Of a stretch of DNA of 18,563 bases, positions 7,343 to 15,440 are shown in pieces. A program made the position numbers and the translations under genes. Origin of the DNA: Candidatus Bathyarchaeota archaeon (GTDB lineage: Archaea > Asgardarchaeota > Lokiarchaeia > Sigyniarchaeales > Sigyniarchaeaceae); contig WJJB01000185.1 in assembly GCA_014729935.1 (NCBI GenBank), positions 1-18,563 of the forward strand. Direction: 5' to 3'. The notes under the pieces were generated by a model that made no database searches, was not told where the DNA came from, and saw only the letters and a list, made by a program, of their open reading frames with translations. Position 1 is the first letter of the stretch, and each line of letters starts with the position of its first letter.

Positions 7343-8510
7343 CCAAACTGCTGTCATCCAGGCACTTCGAGACTTGCTGGATAAAGATGAGCAATACCAG
7401 TCAGGACGCATCCTCGGGAGCATGTGCACCTACCCAAACGAGTTTGCCCAGCGATTGGCATCCATGTTTCCCGAGAAAAACCTTGGAGATCCCGGATTGT
7501 TCCCGGGCACCGCAAGGCTTGAAGATGAGGCTATTAAAATGATGGGGGAGATTCTCGGGAGTGGCTCGGTGGTTGGGAACATGACGACTGGAGGATCCGA
7601 AGCCAATATCATCGCGATGCGAGTGGCAAGGAACCTGCGTCCACTCCCCGATCCCGAAGTAATCCTTCCTGAAACCGCACATGCATCCTTCTTCAAGGCA
7701 GCGGATTTCATGGGATTCAAGCCCCGCATATTGGAGGTGGATGACAATTTCATGATTGATCTCGGTGACTTGGAATCCACGCTCAATCACAACACCATCG
7801 CCGTTGTTGGCATCGCGGGGACGACCGCGCTTGGTTTGGTGGACCCGATAGATCAAATGGGGAAGATCATCAACGATTTCGATCCTGGGATATATTTCCA
7901 CATCGATGCGGCATTTGGCGGGTTTGTCCTTCCCTTCATGCGCGACATGGGACATTCCTTTCACCCGTACGATTTTTCAGTTAATGCCGTGAAGTCAATG
8001 ACAAGTGATCCCCACAAGATGGGCACGAATCTCATACCCAGCGGCGGGTTCATCATGCGGGAATCGGTGTACCGCGATGGCTTGGGATTCGATATTCCAT
8101 ACCTGGCAGGGGGAGCCATCAAGCATTTCAACATCATGGGGACGAGACCTGGAAGTGTCGTGGTTGCCTTTTGGGGCTTGATGAAGCATCTCGGCAGGAA
8201 AGGTTTCAGGGAGATCGTTTCTGGATGCTGGGAGAATACCAAGTATTTCAGGGAGCGCATCAGGGAGCATGAATCCTACCTGAACGTGGTTGTTGAACCA
8301 ATCATCAACGTGATCGGTATCAAGTCGGAAACACGCACCCCCATCACCGAAGTCGATCGGCTCTTGAGGAAGAAAGGGTGGTACCTCGGCTTATTCAAGA
8401 ACATGGAACCCCCGCTTATCAGGGTGGTGGTGATGCCACATATCACCAGGAACGCAATTGATGCCTTCTTCGATGACTTGGAATCCATTTTGAAGGAACT
8501 CCACGGGTGA
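7317..8510 (+). CDS. mfnA: PLP-dependent aspartate 1-decarboxylase / tyrosine decarboxylase (MfnA family)
   Basis: Group II PLP decarboxylase of 397 residues. It has the TTGGSEANIIA block (90-100), His122 in ETAHASFFKAA, HIDAAFGG with Asp197, and the PLP-Schiff-base Lys234 in DPHKMG. In archaea this family makes beta-alanine from aspartate (for CoA) and, in methanogens, tyramine from tyrosine (for methanofuran). Its position between ketopantoate reductase and pantoate kinase argues for the aspartate reaction here. This is inferred from context, not from residues. It starts inside the 3' end of panE and its stop codon lies within the ribosome binding site of the pantoate kinase gene. Confidence 0.92.
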   Translation: MILQEEPIDQTAVIQALRDLLDKDEQYQSGRILGSMCTYPNEFAQRLASMFPEKNLGDPGLFPGTARLEDEAIKMMGEILGSGSVVGNMTTGGSEANIIAMRVARNLRPLPDPEVILPETAHASFFKAADFMGFKPRILEVDDNFMIDLGDLESTLNHNTIAVVGIAGTTALGLVDPIDQMGKIINDFDPGIYFHIDAAFGGFVLPFMRDMGHSFHPYDFSVNAVKSMTSDPHKMGTNLIPSGGFIMRESVYRDGLGFDIPYLAGGAIKHFNIMGTRPGSVVVAFWGLMKHLGRKGFREIVSGCWENTKYFRERIREHESYLNVVVEPIINVIGIKSETRTPITEVDRLLRKKGWYLGLFKNMEPPLIRVVVMPHITRNAIDAFFDDLESILKELHG

Positions 8511-8519
8511 AACCACATC

Positions 8520-9512
8520 ATGCCAGTCGATCATGCGAAACAGTGGCGCGAAATCACGGTGGCAGTTCCCCACCGGATAAGTGGTTTCTTCGAGATCGTG
8601 GATCAAGCGCAAGTGACCGGGACTAGCTTGCAAGCCCTTTCAGCAATTGGATCTAGGGGCGGGGGACCTTGCCTATCTGCCCTTGGCACCACGAAAATCA
8701 CCATAGACAAGCAATCGGGTATGCCTCCACGCGTTATAACCATTGATGGAAAGGAATGCACCAATCTCGCCAGAACTAGCAAGTCGGTCATGGATCTGCT
8801 TCCTTTCCAGCTTCCCGCTGATGTGTCGATAGCCATTGACCATGAATTCTCCCTGCCAACCGGTGCTGGATTTGGCAGCTCGGGTTGCGGCGCACTTGGG
8901 GTGGCTATCGGGCTGAACGTGCTCTTCCACGCGGGATTGTCAATGGAGCAATGCGGCCAAGTAGCCCATTGTGCCGAGGTCTTGAATAAAACCGGCCTTG
9001 GAACTGTGGGGGGACAGTTGAATGGTGGATGCACCATAACCATGGCCCCGGGATATCCTTTCACGATGAACAAGATCATCGTGTCTCCTTGCTTCAAGAT
9101 CGCCTGTGCAAGCCAAGGTGGCATCCTGACATCCAGCATACTAACCGATCCATGTATCAGGGATCGCATCATCAAGGCAGGTAAAAAATCCATGAAGGAA
9201 ATCGTTGAGGGATTCACCATCCAAAACTTCACGAGATTATCACGTGAATTCGTTCAGTGCACCGGCATGCTTGATATTGATGCCCTGGATCTCGGTAGCG
9301 TGAAACAAGTGATGGAAGAATTGAATGGAATTGATAGCAAGCATGTCATTGGCGCGTCCATGAATCAACTCGGGAAGTCGGCATTCTGCATTTTCTTGGA
9401 AGGCGAGGGCGTCACCGGGGAGATAAAAAGGATTTTCGAAAGAAATGGATTCACCGGGGTACACTTCTTGGAATTCAATGATCACGGCCCAAGGATCGTT
9501 CATTTAGCGTGA
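8520..9512 (+). CDS. Pantoate kinase (archaeal, GHMP family)
   Basis: ATP-dependent phosphorylation of pantoate to 4-phosphopantoate, the archaeal route to CoA that replaces bacterial PanC plus PanK. The 330-residue protein has an N-terminal VPHRISGFFE, a GSRGGGP turn (44-50), the GHMP kinase glycine-rich ATP loop LPTGAGFGSSGCGALG (112-127) and the family-typical AEVLNKTGLGTVGGQLNGG. The gene follows mfnA by 9 nt, with GGTGA at 8506-8510 (overlapping the mfnA stop) 9 nt before the ATG. It converges on the FAH-family gene with a 9-nt overlap. Other GHMP kinases are possible in principle, but sequence and neighbours agree on pantoate kinase. Confidence 0.92.
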   Translation: MPVDHAKQWREITVAVPHRISGFFEIVDQAQVTGTSLQALSAIGSRGGGPCLSALGTTKITIDKQSGMPPRVITIDGKECTNLARTSKSVMDLLPFQLPADVSIAIDHEFSLPTGAGFGSSGCGALGVAIGLNVLFHAGLSMEQCGQVAHCAEVLNKTGLGTVGGQLNGGCTITMAPGYPFTMNKIIVSPCFKIACASQGGILTSSILTDPCIRDRIIKAGKKSMKEIVEGFTIQNFTRLSREFVQCTGMLDIDALDLGSVKQVMEELNGIDSKHVIGASMNQLGKSAFCIFLEGEGVTGEIKRIFERNGFTGVHFLEFNDHGPRIVHLA

Positions 9513-10184
9513 TGCGGTCACTGGATTCTCCAGCGTGCCAATACCATCAATGGTTGCATCAACCACGTCCCCGTTAGCCAGCGGACCGACACCGTGGGGG
9601 GTTCCCGTAGCAATGATATCTCCAGGCTCCAAGGTCATGTACCTGGAAATGAAGGCAACCTGCTCTGGAATCTTGAAAACCATGGCTGCAGTGTTGGCGT
9701 GCTGCCTGAGTTCTCCATTCACCTTCAGGGTGAGATCGAGGTTACCTGGATCAATTGATCCCGCCGGAACCAACCGTGGACCGATGGGACCGAAGGTATC
9801 AAGGTTCTTGGACCTGAACCACGGACGCTTGTTGGAGATATCCTCCCGCTGGAGATCCCTTGCCGTGATGTCATTGAACACGGTGAAGCCTTCCAGCCGT
9901 TCCATGACCTCGTTGCTCGGCACATTCTTGCAGGAATGCTTGATGATCACCGCCAGCTCGATCTCGTGATCCACGCGCTTGATGCAAAGGTCTGGCGGTG
10001 GCAGGATGATGGGTGCACCATGGGGAATGAGGCACGTGGGAGTCTTCACGAAAAACAATGGTTCGGTGGGGGGCTCGTTTCCAAATTCCTTCGCGTGTGC
10101 ACGGTAATTCCGTCCCAAGCACACGATCTTGGTCGGATGCAATGCATAGTTCGACCCGGTATCTTCGATGGGTAATTCTATCAC
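9504..10184 (-). CDS. Fumarylacetoacetate hydrolase (FAH) family protein, acylpyruvase-like
   Basis: FAH-fold metal-dependent enzyme of 226 residues, about the size of the single-domain FAHD1/acylpyruvate hydrolase-oxaloacetate decarboxylase group. Typical blocks are CLGRNYRAHAKE, FFVKTPTCL, the metal ligands in VDHEIELAVII (E-x-E), the third acidic ligand region NDITARDLQ, RSKNLDTFGPIGP, and the closing GDIIATGTPHGVGPL. The substrate cannot be set from sequence; C-C bond cleavage or decarboxylation of a 2-oxo acid is likely. The longest frame starts at GTG 10193, but that codon is inside an AGGTGAT whose proper spacing (4-5 nt) points to GTG 10184. Divergent from aRF1 with an AT-rich spacer of about 80 bp. 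Confidence 0.88.
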   Translation of the reverse strand: MIELPIEDTGSNYALHPTKIVCLGRNYRAHAKEFGNEPPTEPLFFVKTPTCLIPHGAPIILPPPDLCIKRVDHEIELAVIIKHSCKNVPSNEVMERLEGFTVFNDITARDLQREDISNKRPWFRSKNLDTFGPIGPRLVPAGSIDPGNLDLTLKVNGELRQHANTAAMVFKIPEQVAFISRYMTLEPGDIIATGTPHGVGPLANGDVVDATIDGIGTLENPVTASR

Positions 10185-10188
10185 GATT

Positions 10189-10195
10189 ATCACCT
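10189..10195 (-). promoter_or_regulatory. Ribosome binding site that fixes the FAH-family start
   Basis: AGGTGAT on the minus strand ends 4 nt before the GTG at 10184. It contains the alternative GTG at 10193, which makes the upstream start unlikely. Confidence 0.5.
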
Positions 10196-10265
10196 AGTTA
10201 ATGTTAAATCGCTTGAGTTACTCATCTTAGTAATCTTCCACGATTTTTAACGATACGGATGGGAC

Positions 10266-11537
10266 ATGCCAACTTTCAACAAGCACGAACGCTCATCAAT
10301 CGACTATTACAAGGTGCGCCGGGATCTTGACCTACTCAAGAAGAAAAAGGGATACAACACGGAATTAGTATCCTTGTACATACCCCATGACCGCCCGCTC
10401 TCCATGGTTGTCGGGTACCTGCGGAATGAGCTATCTGAATCATCGAACATCAAGAGCAAGTCCACCCGCAAGCACGTCATGGATGCCATCACATCCCTTA
10501 TTGCAAAGTTGAAGATCCTTCCTGAAAGCGAGACGGGGTACATTTTATTTGATGGATTCATCCCACGCCATGGCCCAGGGACCGAAAAGGAGGAGAACTA
10601 CGTGATCGTCCCCCCGGAAAAGGTAACCACGTTCCGTTATCATTGTTCATCGGAGTTCTTGCTGGAACCCTTGGAGGAGATGATGAGGGACAAGGGTACC
10701 TTCGGATTGATCTCCATCGGAAGGAAGGAAACTGCAATCGCAATCCTACATGGGAAGAAAATCGCAACGGTAACAACGCTCACGTCGGGGATCCACGGCA
10801 AACACAGGGCAGGCGGTCAATCCCAGCGGCGGTTCGAACGCTTAATCGAGGAAGCCGCCAGGGAATTCTACAAGCGCATCGGGGAGCATGCAAACCAGAT
10901 TTTCGGTGAGTTGGAAGAGTTGCAAGGCATCATCATTGGAGGGCCTGGGCACTCGAAATACGAGTTCATCGATGGTTCGTTTCTCCGGCAGGAATTCAAG
11001 GACAAGATACTGGCAACTCCCGATACCGATTCGGACGGGGAGTTGGGAATCAGGAGACTCATCCAAACATCAGAGGAAATCTTGAAGGAAACCGAGTTCA
11101 TGAAGGAGAAGCAACTCATAGACAAGTTCATGGGTGAGATTGCAAGGGAAACTGGCATGGTGGTGTATGGCTTGCACGAAACCATCGAGTCGTTGAAAAA
11201 TGCGGCTGTGGATACCCTTCTCCTCAGCGAATCCATCAAGACGGTCCATATCCGACGAAAGTGTGGTGGATGTGGGAAGATCGACACCTTCAACCTGCCC
11301 CGGGATGAGGCGGAAGACAAGATCGAGGAAGCCAGTTCAGGGATTTGCCCCGAATGCAATAGCGGTTACGTGAGCGCGGAAATCGAGCAAGTAGACCTTA
11401 TTGAATACATGGGGTATACCGCGAACCAGATGGGCACCGATGTTCAGATCCTCTCCACGGATACCGAAGAAGGAGCCATGTTCTTTGCAACCTTCGGCGG
11501 CATCGGCGGTTTCTTGAGGTACCGGTACAATTACTAA
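10266..11537 (+). CDS. prf1: Peptide chain release factor aRF1
   Basis: Archaeal class I release factor, homologous to eukaryotic eRF1; it recognises all three stop codons and triggers peptide release. The 423-residue length is typical. The N domain carries NIKS (61-64) and the YxCxxxF element YHCSSEF (125-131) for stop-codon decoding. The M domain carries the catalytic GGQ (183-185) in GKHRAGGQSQRR. The C domain has a CGGCG...CPEC zinc-ribbon-like mini-domain and ends ATFGGIGGFLRYRYNY. The weak GGATGGG just before the ATG is the only ribosome-binding-like sequence. Both stop-recognition motifs look standard, so no stop-codon reassignment is suggested. Confidence 0.98.
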   Translation: MPTFNKHERSSIDYYKVRRDLDLLKKKKGYNTELVSLYIPHDRPLSMVVGYLRNELSESSNIKSKSTRKHVMDAITSLIAKLKILPESETGYILFDGFIPRHGPGTEKEENYVIVPPEKVTTFRYHCSSEFLLEPLEEMMRDKGTFGLISIGRKETAIAILHGKKIATVTTLTSGIHGKHRAGGQSQRRFERLIEEAAREFYKRIGEHANQIFGELEELQGIIIGGPGHSKYEFIDGSFLRQEFKDKILATPDTDSDGELGIRRLIQTSEEILKETEFMKEKQLIDKFMGEIARETGMVVYGLHETIESLKNAAVDTLLLSESIKTVHIRRKCGGCGKIDTFNLPRDEAEDKIEEASSGICPECNSGYVSAEIEQVDLIEYMGYTANQMGTDVQILSTDTEEGAMFFATFGGIGGFLRYRYNY

Positions 11538-11663
11538 ATCAATCACAATTATTCTTGCGATTTACCCATTTTCCGCCAGAAAGCCACGTCCTTTAGTTTA
11601 GGCAGTGGTAGTTCAATATTTCTCCCTTGACATCCACCAAGTCCCGCTCACCAGGCTGGTGGA
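11538..11663. other. Convergent intergenic gap with two hairpins
   Basis: 126 bp between aRF1 and the LpxC-like gene. It contains an imperfect hairpin at 11584-11608 that resembles the right end of archaeal IS200/IS605 elements, and an 8-bp inverted repeat ending at the LpxC-like stop. No gene is seen. Confidence 0.5.
11584..11608 (+). repeat. Imperfect hairpin resembling an IS200/IS605 right-end / omega-RNA tail
   Basis: CCACGTCCT (11584-11592) can pair with AGGCAGTGG (11600-11608) at 7 of 9 positions. It is preceded by GAAAG and followed by GTAGTTCAA. The layout recalls the conserved 3' end of archaeal TnpB elements, a CCACGCC-TTTAG-GGCGTGG-like stem. No tnpB or tnpA lies next to it, so at most it is a remnant. 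This is recognition from memory and could be chance. Confidence 0.25.
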
Positions 11664-11664
11664 T
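11632..11664. repeat. 8-bp perfect inverted repeat at the LpxC-like gene end
   Basis: ATCCACCA (11632-11639) and TGGTGGAT (11657-11664). An alternative shorter hairpin, CACCAGGCTGGTG (11649-11661), uses the same right arm. On the minus strand the structure spans and follows the stop codon of the LpxC-like gene, so it may act in transcript 3'-end formation or stability. No strong T-run follows it. Confidence 0.35.
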
Positions 11665-12464
11665 CATGCCATCACTCGCTCGATGAGATCTTGCTCACGG
11701 GCGTGCATGCCAAGGCCAATCGTGGTCCTGTGGTAAGCCATGCCAAGTGAAGCCACGACATGGCCACAGTTGATCCTCCCTGTAATCGCGATATCCCCCA
11801 GCAGGTCACCCAAGGCGTGAAATTGAGCCTCCTTCGAAGGACCCGTGATGGCGGCGGATCTTGCCGACAGTAATGCCTTCGCCAATGGATAGTCCAGCTG
11901 TTCCCCGTTGACGACTTGCAATCCATCTCGTGGATGGTATAGCGCCGTGATCTCCTCCAAGCCAAACAAGGACAAGCGAACCTTCAGCACCGGGTCGCTG
12001 GCATTGCCAGGATGGAAATAGACGTGATTTCCACCGGGAAATGTAAGATCCACCTCTTTCTTCAAGGTTTGTATTGTTACCGGTTCCTGCTTTTCCACGG
12101 GGTTGATTCTCGTGACCATTCTCACGAGATCACCTCCCAATGAGCCATCTGCTGGACCGACAACCGCCGCGGGTGTTAATTCCCTGGAAAAGGCTTCCCT
12201 GTCTGCAGGCCTGTAGAAATCCCAAGCATCCCGCGTCCCTTGGATGGAAGCATCATGAATGCCAAGAATGGCAAGGACTGCCACTGGATGTTCAATCAAG
12301 AAAGCAGCAGATGATCCCGACTTGATATCTACCCTGAACTCCTTGTGAAAGACATTAGATGGGTGCACTTGAATCCCGTTGATATCTATCCCGCTGGTTT
12401 CATCCTTGGGATTGATGATGTAATATTTGCCACGGATGGCTTCACGCAAGGTTCGCCTATTCAT
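11664..12464 (-). CDS. LpxC-like metal-dependent deacetylase homologue
   Basis: A 266-residue protein that aligns by eye with bacterial LpxC (UDP-3-O-acyl-GlcNAc deacetylase, lipid A pathway). Near the N-terminus INGIQVH matches GVGLHSG. LIEHPVAVLAILGIHDASI matches the TVEHLxAALAGLGIDN block that holds catalytic Glu and Zn-ligand His (here Glu58-His59). FHALGDLLGDIAITG matches HKxLDxIGDLxLxG (Zn-ligand His216 and Asp220, then Asp224). A further His near 235 or 245 could be the last catalytic His. An archaeon is not expected to make lipid A, so the substrate is probably another N-acetylated sugar or is unknown. The start at 12464 has GGTGA at 5 nt and overlaps the upstream M20-like gene by 8 nt; frames up to 12488 are open. 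Confidence 0.72.
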   Translation of the reverse strand: MNRRTLREAIRGKYYIINPKDETSGIDINGIQVHPSNVFHKEFRVDIKSGSSAAFLIEHPVAVLAILGIHDASIQGTRDAWDFYRPADREAFSRELTPAAVVGPADGSLGGDLVRMVTRINPVEKQEPVTIQTLKKEVDLTFPGGNHVYFHPGNASDPVLKVRLSLFGLEEITALYHPRDGLQVVNGEQLDYPLAKALLSARSAAITGPSKEAQFHALGDLLGDIAITGRINCGHVVASLGMAYHRTTIGLGMHAREQDLIERVMA

Positions 12465-13623
12465 TGAATTCACCATGCTCCCCAGCATTGTCCTTAATTG
12501 AATGGCGCCCCGGCCCCAGTAGAGCCTCCATGATTTCCCTGAATGGCTCGGATTCCTTCGATCTAAACATCCTCTTCCAGTTTCTCGTGTCCCTGAAGGC
12601 TTTCGGGCCGAAAATGATTACTGGTAGTTCAGGGTACCAACGGAATAGGCTAGAACCGATTGTTCGATCTTGGTGCCAATCGATGTACAAGCCATTGCCT
12701 GCAATTCTATTCACGAGAGTTTCAAGGGTGTGGTAAAATCGTGTATTCACGGGGAATCGGGAACCAGCACTTGCATCAAGAAAAGACACGTCGCAGGTAA
12801 TTCCCGAATCCTCACAACCCTTGAATTGGTTCATGGTTGATAGGAGCATCGTGGTAATGCTTGTATCCACCGGCGTGGAGTCCATGAACACGTGCAACAT
12901 GACCCCGCGATCCCCGCGTGTGGTTTCCAGGCTAATTGAAGGTGCTCCGACGAGAAATTTTTCCCTGTATGGTGCGTTGGGACCGAGGTCGTATATTTCA
13001 TGGCTTGGCTCGTGCAGTTCAAGTAAAAGTTCACCCAATGAAGAAGCAACCCGGTCCATGGCATCAGCTTGGCACGGGGCATGGGACCCCGGCATGGCTT
13101 TGATTTCCACGTCAATCCTGAAGGTGGATTTCTCGCTGGTGCGAGCCTCCAATCCAGTTGGTTCGATGATCCACGTGTCCGGGTGAGCCAAGAAAAGGTT
13201 CCTAAATGTCTCGAGAAATGCATTCATGTTTCTTGGATGCTGGTGAAAGATAACATTCACGCCAGCTTGTGGTTCCTTCTTTGCGACTAGTTCATCAAGA
13301 ACGTCTAGCAACGTGGCTATTAGCCATGTTCTCGCGAGTACATCCCCAGGAAGCTTTCCCTTGCTCTCGTGTAGCTTGGCGAATGGATCTCCTCGCCAAG
13401 TATCAACAGCCAAGCAGCACGTGAATGGCGTGGCAGGTGATTCCAAGGCACTTGGAATATCAAGGAAAATGCAATCCCCCCCTGCATGCAACCGGCGCAT
13501 CATGCCAAGGCCTGAGCGCTCTACAAGCATTTCAAGCTGCATTTCTATCGCATCCAAGCATTCAATTGAGGAGGACGTTGCCTCGATGAGCTTCTCGCTT
13601 GTTTGAAGGAAGGATTGAATCAG
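12457..13623 (-). CDS. M20-peptidase-like protein, apparently lacking catalytic residues
   Basis: Divergent relative of M20 metallohydrolases (ArgE/DapE/CPG2). Recognisable parts are VDTWRGDPF, matching the D-x-W-x-DPF region after the first metal ligand; IIEPTGLEA followed by IDVEIKAMPGSHAP...DAMDRV, matching the lid-domain G-x-x-aH-x-x-x-P...nAi pattern; and the late PELPVIIFGP. The usual HxD ligand, the GRGAxD aspartate, the catalytic EE pair and the C-terminal His are not evident, so it may be a pseudoenzyme or binding protein. The first canonical start in frame is TTG 13557, but the frame is coding-like to a CTG at 13623 with GGTGAT just upstream, and the added residues look like an M20 N-terminal helix. 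It overlaps the LpxC-like gene, forming a two-gene operon. Confidence 0.6.
   Translation of the reverse strand: MIQSFLQTSEKLIEATSSSIECLDAIEMQLEMLVERSGLGMMRRLHAGGDCIFLDIPSALESPATPFTCCLAVDTWRGDPFAKLHESKGKLPGDVLARTWLIATLLDVLDELVAKKEPQAGVNVIFHQHPRNMNAFLETFRNLFLAHPDTWIIEPTGLEARTSEKSTFRIDVEIKAMPGSHAPCQADAMDRVASSLGELLLELHEPSHEIYDLGPNAPYREKFLVGAPSISLETTRGDRGVMLHVFMDSTPVDTSITTMLLSTMNQFKGCEDSGITCDVSFLDASAGSRFPVNTRFYHTLETLVNRIAGNGLYIDWHQDRTIGSSLFRWYPELPVIIFGPKAFRDTRNWKRMFRSKESEPFREIMEALLGPGRHSIKDNAGEHGEFNE
12470..12474 (-). promoter_or_regulatory. Ribosome binding site that sets the LpxC-like start
   Basis: GGTGA on the minus strand, 5 nt before the ATG at 12464. It supports this ATG over the in-frame ATGs at 12476 and 12488. 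The site lies within the 3' coding end of the M20-like gene, so the two genes are translationally linked. Confidence 0.5.
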
Positions 13624-13628
13624 GTGTT

Positions 13629-13634
13629 ATCACC
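13629..13634 (-). promoter_or_regulatory. Ribosome binding site before a CTG codon of the M20-like frame
   Basis: GGTGAT on the minus strand, 5 nt before CTG 13623. The in-frame stop TAA at 13627-13629 marks the limit of the frame, so CTG is the first usable position. The spacing matches that of other genes in the window. Confidence 0.45.
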
Positions 13635-13674
13635 AACCGGTTCACAGTCTCGAGTCCCTCTATTCGTGAATGAC

Positions 13675-13682
13675 TTATTTAG
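13675..13682. promoter_or_regulatory. TATA-like box between divergent M20-like and amidohydrolase genes
   Basis: TTATTTAG on the plus strand (CTAAATAA on the minus). It could serve the amidohydrolase (transcription start near 13703, ATG at 13729) or the M20-like/LpxC-like operon (start near 13650, ribosome binding site at 13629-13634). The same octamer stands upstream of gdhA. Confidence 0.35.
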
Positions 13683-13728
13683 GTTTGGTTCATGGTTTTC
13701 CCGTGTTTAGCCACCGTGGAAATGATTG

Positions 13729-15378
13729 ATGAGCATGGAGACAAGTCGGGTGCACGTGTTCACGGGTTGCAAGATAATAACCATGGATGATAAACGAACC
13801 ATCGGAAATGCAATTGCCGTGCAAGATGATAAAATCATCTCGGTGGGTTCAGAAAATGATATCGAGAAAATGGTACGGGATTATCGTGAATCCACTGGCT
13901 GCAAGGTTGTCCACCATCCGCAGGATGGAAATCGATGCATCATGCCAGGATTCATCGACACGCATCTCCATCCCGGGCTGTGCATTTATTTCAAGCTGCA
14001 GGTGAATCTTTCAGGCGTGCGGAGCCAAGAGGAACTGAAAAAAGTTCTCCAGGAGGCTGCATCGACAAGGAAAGGGGATGAATGGATACTTGGGGTGGAT
14101 CTCATGGAGGATAATTTCGTCGATCCCGCGGAGCGATTCTTCCCCACGAGAAAAGAATTGGATCTCGCGGGTGATAATCCAATCGTGGTGATGCGCCATG
14201 ACGGCCATATTTGCAGCGTGAACACCGCCGCCCTCCAGCACATGAATATAACCGATAAGATATTGGAAAAATTCTCCGACGGCTCTGGTGAAATTAGGAT
14301 GAATGCCTTTGGAGAATTCACGGGTGTTCTGACCGAGGAAGCTACGTCCATTGCCTTGAATCACGTGCCGTTCCCCGGCATTGCCAAGGTGAAGGATGCC
14401 GGGAACGCATTCTCCAAGGAATTAGCATCATTCGGAATCACCACGGCCGGCGGGATGGTGCAACTTGGCAATGAAGGCATCGCGGGCAAGGCAGGAGCGA
14501 TCGAGGTCCCCCTGATGATTGCGTTGGCAAGCGAGGGGATATTCAACCAAGATTTCGTTTTTTACTTGGTGACAAGCAAGCCCAAGAAGATCCCGCGCCA
14601 GGCGAGAGCATTCAAAAAACTCAACAAGCCTGATGGGCAGTTTACAGTCGGGGGCATCAAACTCTACGCGGATGGCAGTTTCGGTGCATCCACTGCATGC
14701 ATGCATGAACCATTCAGCGACTCGAAGGATGGTGTATCAGGATTCATGGTCAAAGATATCGATACCCTTCGCGCCCTCTTCAAGGATGTGGATGAACTGG
14801 GATTTCAAGTGGCAATACATGCAATAGGAGACAAGGCCAACCGGCTGGTGGTTGATGCTTTTGATGGAATTGCCACCCCAGCCAAGCGGCATCGCATCGA
14901 GCACGCATCCATACTCACGGATGATACCATGGCAGATATCGCTCGATTGGGGTTGGTTGTATCATGTCAGCCTGCATTTATCCATAGCGAACATCATTGG
15001 CTGGAAAAACGCTTGGGAAAGGAACGGCTGCAAAGAACATATGCATTCAAATCCATGCTCGATGCTGGCATCATGATTGGAGGTGCATCGGATGCCCCCG
15101 TGGAATCAGCAAATGTGATGAGAGCTATCGAAGCTTGCGTTACCCGGGACGGCATGGTTCTTGCCGAATGCATTCCAGTGATGGACGCCCTTGCATTCTT
15201 CACGATTGATGCCGCACGAGTCTTGCGCCAGGAAGGCTGGAAGGGTAGCCTGGAACCAGGAAAGCAGGCAGATTTCGTGATCCTGGAGAAGGATCCAACC
15301 GCCACGCCAAGCAGCGAGATCGGGAAAATCAAGGTACTTGCCACCTACCACCGGGGCAAGTGCACCTTCCGGCAGTGA
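13729..15378 (+). CDS. YtcJ-type amidohydrolase
   Basis: Metal-dependent amidohydrolase of the superfamily D-hydantoinase/YtcJ branch, 549 residues from the ATG at 13729. It has the composite beta-sandwich at both ends and the barrel motifs PGFIDTHLHP (HxH metal ligands), GIKLYADGSFGAS with the bridging-Lys position, VAIHAIGDKAN (His ligand), HRIEHASI (second His) and GGASDAPV (catalytic Asp). The C-terminal GSLEPGKQADFVILEKDP is the family's return strand. Substrates of archaeal YtcJ proteins are mostly unknown; cyclic amides or N-acyl compounds are likely. No signal peptide is seen, so it is cytoplasmic. A TTG at 13726 and an ATG at 13735 are alternative starts. Divergent from the M20-like operon. 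Confidence 0.93.
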   Translation: MSMETSRVHVFTGCKIITMDDKRTIGNAIAVQDDKIISVGSENDIEKMVRDYRESTGCKVVHHPQDGNRCIMPGFIDTHLHPGLCIYFKLQVNLSGVRSQEELKKVLQEAASTRKGDEWILGVDLMEDNFVDPAERFFPTRKELDLAGDNPIVVMRHDGHICSVNTAALQHMNITDKILEKFSDGSGEIRMNAFGEFTGVLTEEATSIALNHVPFPGIAKVKDAGNAFSKELASFGITTAGGMVQLGNEGIAGKAGAIEVPLMIALASEGIFNQDFVFYLVTSKPKKIPRQARAFKKLNKPDGQFTVGGIKLYADGSFGASTACMHEPFSDSKDGVSGFMVKDIDTLRALFKDVDELGFQVAIHAIGDKANRLVVDAFDGIATPAKRHRIEHASILTDDTMADIARLGLVVSCQPAFIHSEHHWLEKRLGKERLQRTYAFKSMLDAGIMIGGASDAPVESANVMRAIEACVTRDGMVLAECIPVMDALAFFTIDAARVLRQEGWKGSLEPGKQADFVILEKDPTATPSSEIGKIKVLATYHRGKCTFRQ

Positions 15379-15440
15379 GGGAATGAATCAGCGGTGGATC
15401 GGCCAGGGCACATTGCACGACCCGGGCAATCAACGCCAGC

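Noticed and set aside
8603..9232. 209-residue minus-strand frame under pantoate kinase
   Set aside because: It is a shadow of a well-supported GHMP kinase gene.
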